From assembly GCA_031374935.1 (NCBI GenBank), contig JANMHB010000161.1:1-64000 (forward strand): DNA of 64,000 nucleotides, in the 5' to 3' direction. Positions within the stretch are counted from its first letter, which is position 1, and every line of letters starts with the position of its first letter. Positions 24,890 to 34,264 of the stretch are shown here, piece after piece. The notes beneath the pieces were generated by a model that did not search any database, had not been told where the DNA came from, and was given only the letters and a program-made list of their open reading frames with translations. Origin of the DNA: JACMLX01 sp031374935. GTDB lineage: Bacteria; Gemmatimonadota; Gemmatimonadetes; Gemmatimonadales; Gemmatimonadaceae. The position numbers and the translations under genes were made by a program.

Positions 24890-25507
24890 TCAGGTCATGA
24901 GGACGCACACCCCGGTGAAGAGGTAGCTGTGTGCGCCACCGTTCTGGCCGTTCAATTGCTTCCAGTTCGTCGTCGACGTCCAGGATGGCGTGGTCTCGTT
25001 CGGGTTGTAGTAGTAGTACTTCCCGCTAGAGAGTGTCACCAGGATGTTGTGCGTTCCGGTGAAAGAGGCCGTCGATGGCAGCGCGGCAGCGTGCATGGTA
25101 TAGGAGCAGTTGTAGAACGCTTCATCGTCGAGGCGTACTGGCCCGGTGATGGCGTGTGCGGACAGCAGATTGAAGAGAGCGTCCATGTGCCCACTGATGG
25201 CTCCAGGCACATAGGCGATCGAAGCTTTCTTCTGAACGCCATCACACAGGAGCTTCGCCGTGACAGCGGGCCATCGCCGCGTCACCTCAGCGACGACGCG
25301 CCGCGGGTCGCTGTTCTCATCGTGTGCCAGCTGTTGCGTCATCGGCACGCTGGCTTCGGGCCTGAACTTGATGGTCGGCCACAGATCGCTCTCGGTCGTC
25401 GCGGCCGTCATGCCGGATCCCTTGCTCGTCAGTTCATCGACGGCGATGACGGTGCAATGCGCCGCGCAAGAATTCCCCTTCTGTTCGCGCATCGTCATGG
25501 ACGGCAT
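24890..25507 (-). CDS. Papain-like cysteine peptidase-like small protein
   Basis: This 205-residue protein begins MPSMTMREQKGNSCAAHCTV, which resembles the catalytic Cys-helix start of papain/C39-type peptidases (Cys14, or Cys18), and near the C terminus has GTHNILVTLSSGKYYYYNPN, which supplies a His and an Asn/Asp in the usual order. There is no signal peptide or membrane segment. It could be a cytoplasmic protease, an exported effector or an inactive relative. ATG 25507 follows AGGAGG at ideal spacing, so the start is secure; the frame upstream is noncoding. No immunity or transport gene is adjacent. Confidence 0.6.
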   Translation of the reverse strand: MPSMTMREQKGNSCAAHCTVIAVDELTSKGSGMTAATTESDLWPTIKFRPEASVPMTQQLAHDENSDPRRVVAEVTRRWPAVTAKLLCDGVQKKASIAYVPGAISGHMDALFNLLSAHAITGPVRLDDEAFYNCSYTMHAAALPSTASFTGTHNILVTLSSGKYYYYNPNETTPSWTSTTNWKQLNGQNGGAHSYLFTGVCVLMT

Positions 25508-25677
25508 CGAATCCTCCTGAGTCCTGGGTGGGTGGTTCCGGGATACGTCCGAATCTTCGGCACGCACGCCTCGACACAGTCCTCCCCGTGCGTGCGGAGC
25601 CTGAGATGAAGCATCGACGGCGTCGGGTGTGCCGTCAATGGTCGCGGCCGTCCGCCTGTCCATCGGTTCGGAGATTC

Positions 25678-27636
25678 CTACCAGCCGCCCCCGCCGCCGC
25701 CACCCGAGCTCCCACCACTGCTGCTGCTCCCGCCACCACTCGAACTGCTGCTCGGCGCCGAGACGCCGCTCGCGATGGCGCCCACGGCGGAGCCGAATGC
25801 GACCGTCGCGCCTGCACCACTGAAGCCGCCGCCGCCACCGAACCCGGAGAAGGCGCCGTCACCCGTGCTGCTGGATGCACTGCCAGAGGCTGTGCTGCTC
25901 GTGCGAACCCCGCCACTGGCACCGGTCGCCGTCGACGGGCCGCCGAAGGCGCTGAACCACTTGTCGACATGCTTACCAAGCCCGAACGCGAGCAGGTATG
26001 GGTACCAGAGGTCGTCGAGCGCCGGCTGCGGTGTGCGCAGCTCGTCCCGGCAATACTCCCGTGCCGCCGCGAGTCGCTTGCGCAGCTGGAGTCGCGCGCT
26101 GGTCGACGTCGATCGCGCACCGTTGAGCACGGAGTGAGCAGCGGCGACCAGCAGCAGCGCAATGCCGGTCGAGGCGAGGATGCTGACGGCCTGAAACCCG
26201 GTGAGCACCGCCCAGCTGAACGCCGCCGCCACGGCTGCGATCGGGAGCAGGACACGCAGCAGGTGCGGCCACGGACGAACGACGCGCCGACGCCAGAATG
26301 CGGCCTGCAACCGTGCGAACAGGAAGACGGGCACACCGATGACCGCCGCTGCGGCCAGTGTTTCCACGCCATCCGTCTGCTCTTGGACCAGAAAGAGCCC
26401 AAGCAGCGCGATGGCTGCCACACAGAGCGCGGCGGTGAGCGGCCAGCGCCGCGCCTTCGTGGCATGCGTCGCCATGCCCGTGATACGCTCGAACTGTTCG
26501 GTCAACGGTTGACGAAGGATCCGGGACGGATCGAATCCGGACCGCTTGTAGCGAGCCCGGATCTCATCCGTGCTGGTGGTCTTGGCGTTCGGGGCGAAGA
26601 AACCATCGACCAGCGCTTTTTCATAGCCCTGCAGATCCCCACGGGGCACCAGCAACTCGAGATGCAGCACGTGCCACCGCAGCCAGCGCGGACCCTTCGA
26701 CTCGACGCGGCTGCCGAGCTTCTTCTCGGTGACGAGGCGCGCCAGTGTGGCCGAGACTTCCGCGGGGCCGACCTGCTCATCCCGCGCGTACCCGACCAGT
26801 TCTGGGCGAAGTGACAGCACGTTCGCCGTGAGCCACGCGCGATCGATGGTGTCGCGTGGTGTGAGTGGCAGGAACCGTCCGAGCGCAGTTTCGTCGCGGA
26901 GGAACCGTGTCGTCAGCCCGAGCACGCCGAGGAGCACTGCCGCCATCAGTCCCAGTCGAAGGGCAAGAGGCGGGCTTCGGCGCACCGCCGATGGAAGCCC
27001 CGCCGCTCGCCACGCGAGCGGAATGTTGACGACGAAGCCGATGCCGGGCTCGAGAATCGGCTCTTGGAACACGCCAGTGAATGTGGCGGGTGCACGCCAC
27101 GCGGGTTCGACGTGCAGCGTGAGGTCGAAGTTCGCAATCGTGCCCGTTCGCTCACGGAAGCCGAACTCGTGATCGAGGCGGTACCCCGATCCTTCGGCGA
27201 CGAGAATGTCGGCGTATTCATACTCCAGGACGTACGTGATCTTCGTGTTCAGGAACACCGGATCGTCGGGCCGTCGACTGCGCCAGCGGAGCGTGTGGCG
27301 CTCGGTCATCGCGTAGCCATCCACGTCGTCGAGCGACCCTTCGCGCATGGCGATCTCCGCGCCCGTGAGGCTGTCCACGCGCAGCAGTCGGCGGAAAACG
27401 AAGCCTTGGCCTCGCCGGACGTCGAAGCGTCGTTCGCCTCCGTTCCAGTCGCCGTTGAAGAGGATCGTCTGGCGCTCACGGACAAAGAGGCGGCCGGTGC
27501 TGTCGAGCCGTGCGTCGACGGAGAAGGCGGTCCAGTCGAGCGCGCGCGGCTGGGCCATGGCTGGTGTGGTGCACACGACGAGCAGTGCCGCGAGTACGGT
27601 GACGATGTGGCGGAGGGTGGGGCTCATGTCAGACAT
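25678..27636 (-). CDS. DUF2207 family membrane protein
   Basis: This protein of about 652 residues has a signal peptide (ending TTPAMAQP), an extracytoplasmic beta-rich DUF2207 domain (ALDWTAFSVDARLDSTGRLF, later YEYADILVAEGSGYRLDHEF), one membrane helix, a cytoplasmic helical region with a DUF2207-type winged motif, two to four further helices, and a Gly/Ser-rich tail ending in seven glycines and Trp, characteristic of the family. Its function is unknown. ATG 27636 and ATG 27627 are both possible; no clear ribosome site separates them. It stands alone. Confidence 0.85.
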   Translation of the reverse strand: MSDMSPTLRHIVTVLAALLVVCTTPAMAQPRALDWTAFSVDARLDSTGRLFVRERQTILFNGDWNGGERRFDVRRGQGFVFRRLLRVDSLTGAEIAMREGSLDDVDGYAMTERHTLRWRSRRPDDPVFLNTKITYVLEYEYADILVAEGSGYRLDHEFGFRERTGTIANFDLTLHVEPAWRAPATFTGVFQEPILEPGIGFVVNIPLAWRAAGLPSAVRRSPPLALRLGLMAAVLLGVLGLTTRFLRDETALGRFLPLTPRDTIDRAWLTANVLSLRPELVGYARDEQVGPAEVSATLARLVTEKKLGSRVESKGPRWLRWHVLHLELLVPRGDLQGYEKALVDGFFAPNAKTTSTDEIRARYKRSGFDPSRILRQPLTEQFERITGMATHATKARRWPLTAALCVAAIALLGLFLVQEQTDGVETLAAAAVIGVPVFLFARLQAAFWRRRVVRPWPHLLRVLLPIAAVAAAFSWAVLTGFQAVSILASTGIALLLVAAAHSVLNGARSTSTSARLQLRKRLAAAREYCRDELRTPQPALDDLWYPYLLAFGLGKHVDKWFSAFGGPSTATGASGGVRTSSTASGSASSSTGDGAFSGFGGGGGFSGAGATVAFGSAVGAIASGVSAPSSSSSGGGSSSSGGSSGGGGGGGW

Positions 27637-28020
27637 GAAAACGGTGACACTCGTGCTGCAGGCTGCCGCAGCACTGCGCGACCGTGCACCGCAGCACGCA
27701 GGGAGAGTTTCGCGCTTCTGGAATGAGTATGTCACCAGAATCCGATCGTGTCATCCTTCGTGGTTCCGGCCAGGGCAGACACGGGTGGTGCGCTCGCACC
27801 GCGGATGCGGAGACGAGAGGCAAGGGTATCTGGCGCGCCTCACGTTCACCTGGCTCGTAAAGTCGCACCGGGGCGCAGATGTGGCCGACGATCGTGTGCC
27901 GGGTAGTGCGCGAGTTTCTGGAGCGCTCGCTGGGGCTCGGGCCGGCGCCGCTCTTCTCCGGTCAGGCGATGCTGTCACGGCCGACACTCACGTACCGGAC
28001 CGGTGGTGCTCGTCGATACG
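27637..28020. other. Intergenic stretch, no gene seen
   Basis: These 384 bases lie between the DUF2207 gene start and the 3' end of the esterase gene, both on the minus strand. Open frames here are background. I see no convincing hairpin with a T-run and no strong promoter. Confidence 0.45.
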
Positions 28021-28986
28021 CTAGCGTCGCTCCAGCAGCCCGCGTCCCCGCATCCACTGCTCCAACTTCGGCAGCCACTCCTGCGCCACGGGCCCGCCGC
28101 TGGCCAGCATGCCGAACCCATGCCCGCCCTTCTCCCAGATGTGCAACTCTCCCGGCACACGCTGGGCCGTCATCGCCGCATAAAAGGCCATCGCATTCTG
28201 CGCCGGCACCGCGTCGTCGTCCTGCGTCGCGACGAGAAACGTCGGAGGCGTCGCCGCGGTCACGCGCAGCTCAGTCGAGTAGCGCCGCCGCGTTTCCTCT
28301 GACGCGGAAGCCCCAAGCAGATTGACACTCGAGCCGCGATGCCCCCACGTCTCGTGCATGCTGATCACCGGATACACGAGCACACCAAAGTCCGGCGCGT
28401 GACGCATGCCTGCTGCGTCCGTTGCATTGTCACCGGGTACGGTATCGGTCGACATCGTCAACACCATGCTCGCGAGATGCCCGCCGGCCGAGAAACCCAG
28501 CACACCGATCCGCGCGGCGTCGATGCCCCATTCCTTCGCGTGATCGCGCGTGAGCCGCACGGCCTGTCGCGCATCGAGCAGTGGCACGGGATATCGGTAT
28601 GACGCTCCGTCACCGGCAGACACGCGATACTTGCACACGATCGCGGCCACACCAATCGTGTTCAGCCAGCGCGCCACCTGCCAGCCCTCGTGGTCGATGG
28701 CCAGGATGCTGTAGCCGCCACCGGGGAAGATCACGACCGCAGTGCCGGTGGCCGTCGCCGGTGCCGGCAGAAACACGCGCACGTCCGGCGTCTGGACATG
28801 GGTCACGCGCGCGATCGGAGCCTTCGCGGGCGGCACGAACACCTCGGGCAGCATCGAGGGCGGTGCGCCAGGCGGCGGTCCCTGGTACAGCGGCAGATCG
28901 AAGGGTGCCCGCGACACGGGAGCGCCCTGTGCCGCCAGCTGGGGTGCGGCCACCAGCGCGAGGAGCAGCACCGTTCGCATCATCAT
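28021..28986 (-). CDS. Secreted alpha/beta hydrolase (acetyl-xylan-esterase-like)
   Basis: This protein of about 321 residues has a signal peptide (ending PQLAAQG) and an alpha/beta hydrolase fold. The oxyanion segment VVIFPGGGYSILAIDHEG, nucleophile elbow GFSAGGH, acid region TQDDDAVP and histidine in GGHGFG give a full catalytic triad. It resembles BD-FAE/acetyl-xylan-esterase-like lipases that remove acetyl or feruloyl groups from plant polysaccharides. The substrate is inferred from family only. Three tandem ATGs (28986, 28983, 28980) precede the signal peptide; I took the first. It is divergent from the ABC exporter pair. Confidence 0.85.
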   Translation of the reverse strand: MMMRTVLLLALVAAPQLAAQGAPVSRAPFDLPLYQGPPPGAPPSMLPEVFVPPAKAPIARVTHVQTPDVRVFLPAPATATGTAVVIFPGGGYSILAIDHEGWQVARWLNTIGVAAIVCKYRVSAGDGASYRYPVPLLDARQAVRLTRDHAKEWGIDAARIGVLGFSAGGHLASMVLTMSTDTVPGDNATDAAGMRHAPDFGVLVYPVISMHETWGHRGSSVNLLGASASEETRRRYSTELRVTAATPPTFLVATQDDDAVPAQNAMAFYAAMTAQRVPGELHIWEKGGHGFGMLASGGPVAQEWLPKLEQWMRGRGLLERR

Positions 28987-29156
28987 GATCGAGCCGGCTG
29001 GGGCCGGCGTCGCTGGATCGGACCGCGCTGTGCCGTGTGGAATCATCATGCCGTGAATCGTACCATGCATGCGCACTGATCGCCGTCATCGTGAAACCGC
29101 GTCCCTTCGTGACGCGATATCTTCCGCCCCATGATCACCCACCAGAGCGTTCCCGG

Positions 29157-30113
29157 ATGACCCAGGCTGCCGCGTCCGCACTGGCGCTCGAAGTCGTGGG
29201 CCTCACCAAGTCCTACGGCGACGTACACGCCGTGCGGGGGCTCGATCTCCGTGTGCCCGTGGGGCAGTGCTTCGGCCTGCTCGGCCCCAACGGTGCCGGC
29301 AAGACGACCACCATCGAGATCTGTGAAGGCCTGAACAGGCGTGACAGCGGCACGCTCCGGGTCCTCGGACGCACGTGGGAGCAGGACGCGGCCTGGCTCC
29401 GCACGCAGCTCGGCATCCAGTTGCAGGAAACGCAGCTGGCCGAGAAGCTGAGTGTCACGGAGACGCTGACGCTGTTCCGCAGCTTCTACGCCACGGGTCG
29501 CACGATCGATGATGTGATCGACCTCGTACAGCTTGGCGAGAAGCGCACGGCGCGCGTGATGGGATTGTCGGGCGGGCAGAAACAGCGGCTGGCGCTGGCC
29601 TGTGCCCTGGTGGGTGATCCGCAGCTCCTGTTTCTCGATGAACCAACGACCGGTCTCGATCCGCAATCGCGCCGACAGCTCTGGACGCTGGTGGAAGGAC
29701 TCAAGCGGGACGGGCGCACGATCGTGCTGACGACGCACTATATGGATGAAGCCGAGCGACTGTGCGACAACATCGCGATCGTCGATCATGGCACGGTGAT
29801 CGCGCTCGGGTCGCCGCGGCAGCTGATCGCGTCACTCGGCGCGGAGCATGTGATTCGACTGGGGGTTGGCGAGTCGGCGAAGGCGCAGCATCCGATTGCC
29901 ATTGCAGAGCTGCTGGGGCTGCCGGATGTCACCGGTGGCCGCGAAACTGCCACCGGCTATGAGTTGCGGGTTGGTGCGGTGCAGGCGGTGTTGCCATCGC
30001 TGCTGGCTGTTGCCGCGTCGCACGGCGTGCAGTGGCACGAATTGAGCACACACACGGCGACGCTCGAAGATGTCTTCGTGTCGCTGACGGGCCGCGAACT
30101 GCGGGACGGCTGA
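29157..30113 (+). CDS. ABC transporter ATP-binding protein (ABC-2 exporter type)
   Basis: This 318-residue ATPase has Walker A GPNGAGKTT, the signature LSGGQKQR, Walker B LLFLDEPTTGLDP, the H-loop TTHYMDEAERL and a C-terminal extension with a small domain as in drug/multidrug exporters. It powers the permease encoded 3 nt downstream (30117). In-frame sequence continues upstream to 29037 but lacks family similarity, so I start at ATG 29157. The substrate is unknown; lipids, antibiotics or peptides are common for this class. Confidence 0.93.
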   Translation: MTQAAASALALEVVGLTKSYGDVHAVRGLDLRVPVGQCFGLLGPNGAGKTTTIEICEGLNRRDSGTLRVLGRTWEQDAAWLRTQLGIQLQETQLAEKLSVTETLTLFRSFYATGRTIDDVIDLVQLGEKRTARVMGLSGGQKQRLALACALVGDPQLLFLDEPTTGLDPQSRRQLWTLVEGLKRDGRTIVLTTHYMDEAERLCDNIAIVDHGTVIALGSPRQLIASLGAEHVIRLGVGESAKAQHPIAIAELLGLPDVTGGRETATGYELRVGAVQAVLPSLLAVAASHGVQWHELSTHTATLEDVFVSLTGRELRDG

Positions 30114-30116
30114 GCC

Positions 30117-31181
30117 ATGCAGATTGCATCGTTGAAGCAACTGACGCTGGCGCGGTTCCGCGAATTCATCCGCGAGCCGGAAGCGGTGTTCTGGACGTTT
30201 GTCTTTCCGCTGCTGCTGGCGGGCGGGTTGGCGATCGCGTTCCGCGACAAGGCGCCGGAGCAGGCGATCATCGCCGTGGTCGCACCGGCACAGGGCGACA
30301 GTGCTGGAGCGCGTGTCGCCACCGCACTGCGCGCTGCCGCAATGGGTGACAGCGCCCCGCTGCGCACACGCGTGATTCCCGCCGACAGCATCGAGGAGGT
30401 GCTGCGCACCGGGACGGCAGCACTGGTGGTGGTGGCACAGGCCGGGGGTGGCGTCGAGTATCGATTCGATCCAGCGCGCCCCGAAGCGCGTACCGCCCGA
30501 CAGGTGACCGACGACATCCTCCAGCGTGCCACCGGTCGCCGCGATCCGATGCCGGTGCGCGAGGTGACCGTGCGCGAGCGCGGCTCGCGCTACATCGACT
30601 TCTTCCTGCCGGGATTGCTGGCCATGAACATCATGGGCAGCAGCATCTGGAGCCTGGCGTTCGCGATCGTCACACAGCGCAACAAGAAACTGCTCAAGCG
30701 ACTGGCGGCGACGCCGATGTCTCGGCTCGAGTACCTGCTGTCGTTCGTGCTGTCGCGGCTGGTATTCCTTGGGCTCGAGATGGCGGTGCTGCTTGGTTTT
30801 GGTGTGTTCGTGCTGGACGTGCCGATCCGGGGTGCGCTGCCATCCTTGGTGCTCGTCGCGTTCATCGGTGCAGCGGCGTTCAGCGCCATCGGCCTGCTGG
30901 TCTCGTCGCGCTCGAAGACGATCGAGGGGGTGTCGGGGCTGACGAATTTCGTGATGCTCCCGATGTGGATCTTCTCCGGCGTGTTCTTCTCGGCCAGCAA
31001 CTTTCCCAGTGTGATTCAGCCGGTGGTGCAGGCGCTGCCATTGACGGCGCTGGTGAACGGTTTGCGGGCGATCATGCTGCAAGGTGCAAGTCTTGCGGGA
31101 GTCTGGCCACAGCTGGCACTGCTGGCCGGTTTCTTCGTGGTCTGCCTGACGATCGCACTGCGGATTTTCCGCTGGCAGTGA
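30117..31181 (+). CDS. ABC-2 type transporter permease
   Basis: This 354-residue membrane protein has one N-terminal helix (FWTFVFPLLLAGGLAIAF), a long extracytoplasmic domain (about 50-165), and five C-terminal helices with the ABC-2 pattern YIDFFLPGLLAMNIMGSS and LTNFVMLPMWIFSGVFFS. It is the membrane partner of the ATPase at 29157-30113, whose stop codon lies 3 nt upstream. One ATPase and one permease can form a complete homodimeric exporter. No regulator gene is attached. Confidence 0.92.
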   Translation: MQIASLKQLTLARFREFIREPEAVFWTFVFPLLLAGGLAIAFRDKAPEQAIIAVVAPAQGDSAGARVATALRAAAMGDSAPLRTRVIPADSIEEVLRTGTAALVVVAQAGGGVEYRFDPARPEARTARQVTDDILQRATGRRDPMPVREVTVRERGSRYIDFFLPGLLAMNIMGSSIWSLAFAIVTQRNKKLLKRLAATPMSRLEYLLSFVLSRLVFLGLEMAVLLGFGVFVLDVPIRGALPSLVLVAFIGAAAFSAIGLLVSSRSKTIEGVSGLTNFVMLPMWIFSGVFFSASNFPSVIQPVVQALPLTALVNGLRAIMLQGASLAGVWPQLALLAGFFVVCLTIALRIFRWQ

Positions 31182-31302
31182 ACAGCGCCGCACCGATCGG
31201 TGTCAGATGATCGTGGACGTATTGCGCGGCCGCACGCGCGCATGAGAAGTTTCTTATGTAGACTTTCCGCTCCGGCAGTTTCCGGAATTCTGAGGCGTAC
31301 TC

Positions 31303-32772
31303 ATGTCGACTCGCTCGCTAACGCTCCCGCGTCCACTGACACTCGTATCGCGCATGGCGATGCTGTCGGGATCGCTCGCACTTTTCGGCGCCTGCGCCAC
31401 CAACCCCGCCACCGGTCGCCGCGAACTGTCGCTGGTCAGTCAGGGCCAGGAGATCGCGCTGGGTCAGGAAGGAGCGAAGGCGGCGGCGGCGCAGATGGGC
31501 ATTTACGCTGATTCCGGACTGCAGCGGTACGTCACCGGCCTTGGCATGCCGATGGCAAAGAACTCCGAGCGCTCCGATCTGCCGTGGAGCTTCACGGTGG
31601 TCGACGATCCGATCGTCAACGCCTTCGCGCTGCCGGGTGGTCCGATCTTCGTGTCGCGCGGAATCCTGGCGCACATGAATTCCGAGGCACAGCTGGTGTC
31701 GGTGCTCGGTCACGAGATTGCGCATGTCACGGCCAAGCACTCGGTCAGCCAGATGTCGAAGCAGCAGATCTTCCAGATCGGATTGATCGGTGCCATGGTG
31801 CTCCGGCCGGAGTTGCAGGACTTCGGCGGTGTGGCCTCGCAGGGACTGGGCGTGCTGTTCCTGAAGTTCGGCCGCGACGACGAAACGCAGGCGGACGAAC
31901 TCGGGTTTCGCTACATGACCGCCGCCAACTATGCGCCCAGTGAGATGGCGGAGATGTTCAAGATCCTGCAGCGAGTCTCCGGCGGATCGGATGCGCGCGG
32001 TACACCCGAGTGGCTGTCGACACACCCGGATCCGGGCAATCGTGTCGAGAAGACGAATCAGCGGATTGCGGCGGCCGGAAAGAGCTTTGCCGGCGCACGG
32101 ATCGAACGCGCGGCGTTCCTGCGCCAGATCGACGGGATGGTCTTTGGCGAGGATCCGCGCAACGGCTACTTCCAGCAGTCGACGTTCATTCAGCCGACGA
32201 TGCAGTTCCGATTCGACTTTCCCGCCGGCTGGCGCACGCAGAACGGCGCCGAGCAGGTGATCGGGGCCAGCACCAAGGGGGATGCGCAGATTGCGCTCTC
32301 GCTGGCGGGGAGGACGGCGCCACAGCAGGCTCTGAGTGCGTTCCTGCAGCAGCAGGGAATCCAGGCTGGCCGCACCTTCACCACGCCGATCAATGGCAAC
32401 ACGGCCGCCGTGGGGCAGTTCGTGGCCCAGACACAGAACGGCAACCAGCTGGCCGGCTATGTCGGTTTCATCCAGCAGGATGGTGTGACGTACCAGCTCG
32501 TGGCCATTACCGCGCGGCAGAACATCGAGGCGTACGACGCCGTGTTCCGCAACACGATCGGTTCGTTTCAGCGTGTCACTGATCAGCGGCTGCTGACCGT
32601 CAAGCCGCAGCGGGTGCGGATCGCCACCGTGCCGAGCACCATGACGCTGACGCAATTCAATCAGCAGAATCCGTCGGTGATTCCGATCGAGCAGCTGGCG
32701 CTGATCAACGCGGTGACGCCGACGGAGACTCTGGCGGCGGGGACGAAGGTGAAGCGGGTGGTGGTGGAGTAG
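31303..32772 (+). CDS. M48 family metalloprotease lipoprotein
   Basis: This 489-residue protein has a type II signal (LFGAC, Cys31). The zinc site is intact: HEIAH at 137-141 and the third ligand Glu in QADELGF near 199. The segment NAFALPGGPIFVSRGIL and a final STHPDPGNRV are typical of M48C (BepA/LoiP-like) periplasmic proteases that handle misfolded outer-membrane proteins. After about residue 270 comes a domain with two beta-rich parts (QFRFDFPAGWRTQNGAEQV and a LysM-like end, VPSTMTLTQFNQQNPS), probably for binding envelope components. It is a single gene downstream of the ABC operon. Confidence 0.92.
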   Translation: MSTRSLTLPRPLTLVSRMAMLSGSLALFGACATNPATGRRELSLVSQGQEIALGQEGAKAAAAQMGIYADSGLQRYVTGLGMPMAKNSERSDLPWSFTVVDDPIVNAFALPGGPIFVSRGILAHMNSEAQLVSVLGHEIAHVTAKHSVSQMSKQQIFQIGLIGAMVLRPELQDFGGVASQGLGVLFLKFGRDDETQADELGFRYMTAANYAPSEMAEMFKILQRVSGGSDARGTPEWLSTHPDPGNRVEKTNQRIAAAGKSFAGARIERAAFLRQIDGMVFGEDPRNGYFQQSTFIQPTMQFRFDFPAGWRTQNGAEQVIGASTKGDAQIALSLAGRTAPQQALSAFLQQQGIQAGRTFTTPINGNTAAVGQFVAQTQNGNQLAGYVGFIQQDGVTYQLVAITARQNIEAYDAVFRNTIGSFQRVTDQRLLTVKPQRVRIATVPSTMTLTQFNQQNPSVIPIEQLALINAVTPTETLAAGTKVKRVVVE

Positions 32773-33208
32773 CCGTTCGCCAGCGTGACGGTTCGCTGCC
32801 GGGATGGCGGCGTCGGCGTCGAGTGTCGGCGAGGCCAGCACCACCAGTCTCTGCAGGAGAGGTCCGGCGTACTCGCGATCGACGTCACGTCGAACGGTAA
32901 GGCAGTCATCTTCCGCCGTCGCGCATTGCGCCACCAGCGCCGCGAGCCCTCGCCGGTTGAATGTGTGTCGCGTTCCGGGCACTTTCGTTGCGCTGCCGAG
33001 ACATGCGTGCTCAGCTATTGTCACCAAGAACCTGGCTCGCTCCGCGCGAGGCTGCTGTCTGCATGCGCAGCGTGGCCTTGCGCTTACACGCTTTCTGAGT
33101 TGCACGCGTGCGCTCCAGACAGCCGTTCTGAGCGGTGGTACGACTTGTGCCATCATGTGTCGTGTCCACGCACCTTTCCCAGTTCTACCCTTGAAGAGGT
33201 GTGTAAAA
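32773..33208. other. Long leader region of the PEP-CTERM gene
   Basis: No gene is supported in these 436 bases, although the frame of the PEP-CTERM gene stays open through them. The upstream reading lacks a signal peptide and coding character. I looked for sigma54 -24/-12 boxes, known upstream of some PEP-CTERM genes, and found none convincing. Confidence 0.45.
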
Positions 33209-34072
33209 ATGCTCGTGAAATACATGTCGGTCGCGTTCGCTGCTGGAATCGCGGCCTCGACGCTCGAAGCACAAACCTGGCAGGCGATCGGTGTTCCCAG
33301 CAACGCAGGTTCTGGCGCCTACTGGAACAATCAGTCGTACGGATCTCCTGCAGGTGTCGTATGTAACGTAGGCGCGGTGCTGACCAACACACCGGGCTCG
33401 CCTGCGTCCTGTCCGAATCAGAATCCGCCGTTTCTTCCGCTCACCCCAGCACCGCTCAACAGCCAGAATGTGTTTCTTGGCGGTGCTGGCGGCGCCGAGC
33501 CAGGCATCGGCGGCTTCAGGTTTGCCGGTGGTACGTACACCATTTCACTGATCGGGCGTATCGAAGGCGCGCCAGGCAACCCAGTGTGGGGTGTGATCCT
33601 CGACAACGGGACGGTGTTCACCTCCGCACAGTTGAGCGCGGGTAACACGGTGCTCTCCGGTCCCTTTGCGGTCTGGATTGCTCAGGCGTTGCCGGCCGCT
33701 GGTGCCGGTACGGTGTACACATCCGATCGTCGTACCGGTGCGCTTGCCATCGGTGCGCGCGGCGCCACGATCAATCAGCAGCATGCGGTGTTCACGAATG
33801 GCACCGGTGTCGGAAATCTTGGTGGCTTGTCGAGCGATGCGTTTGGAACGATCATCAACTCGACCGGGACAGGTGCTCGCTACTACGTGGGCATGGAAGA
33901 CATCACGAACGGCGGCCGCGGATTCGGCGTGGCTGGACCAGGCGAAATTTCCGATCGTGATTACCAAGATGTCCTGATCTCCATCCAGGCAGTACCGGAG
34001 CCGGCGACGTTCGCGTTGATGGGCGTTGGCTTGCTTGTGCTCGCCACTGTTGCAAAGCGCCGCAAGGCCTGA
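33209..34072 (+). CDS. PEP-CTERM sorting-domain protein
   Basis: This 287-residue protein has a signal peptide (ending STLEAQ), a Gly/Asn/Thr-rich beta body, and a perfect PEP-CTERM tail: VPEPATFALMGVGLLVLATV followed by KRRK. Such proteins are recognised by an exosortase (EpsH/XrtA) that cleaves at the PEP motif and sorts the protein to the envelope or biofilm matrix. No exosortase lies in this window. ATG 33209 is preceded by GAAGAGG. The transcript ends at the terminator at 34094-34140. A PEP-CTERM protein fits a Gram-negative, polysaccharide-producing bacterium. Confidence 0.9.
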   Translation: MLVKYMSVAFAAGIAASTLEAQTWQAIGVPSNAGSGAYWNNQSYGSPAGVVCNVGAVLTNTPGSPASCPNQNPPFLPLTPAPLNSQNVFLGGAGGAEPGIGGFRFAGGTYTISLIGRIEGAPGNPVWGVILDNGTVFTSAQLSAGNTVLSGPFAVWIAQALPAAGAGTVYTSDRRTGALAIGARGATINQQHAVFTNGTGVGNLGGLSSDAFGTIINSTGTGARYYVGMEDITNGGRGFGVAGPGEISDRDYQDVLISIQAVPEPATFALMGVGLLVLATVAKRRKA

Positions 34073-34093
34073 GCAATCGGCTTGGTTCAATGG

Positions 34094-34140
34094 AGAAGTG
34101 GGGCCGCTGTCTTCGGACGGTTGCCCCACTTTTCCATTTC
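34094..34140 (+). terminator. Rho-independent terminator of the PEP-CTERM gene
   Basis: AGAAGTGGGGC pairs with GCCCCACTTTTC around an 18-nt loop, and the stem ends in TTTTCCATTTC. It lies 22 nt after the stop codon. It is the clearest intrinsic terminator in the window. Confidence 0.8.
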
Positions 34141-34264
34141 TGCCGATCCCCTCCTTCGCTGGCGCGCCTCCGCGTGACGCCTGGCACTTCGTCCTGGAGT
34201 CGGGCGCATCGGCGATGGCACGCGACTGGTTGCCGTGTGGCCGCCGGCCGGTATGTTCTGCACG

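Noticed and set aside
32773..33208. Search for a sigma54 -24/-12 promoter before the PEP-CTERM gene
   Set aside because: The nearest candidate (TGGCC-TTGCG region) fails the GG/GC spacing.
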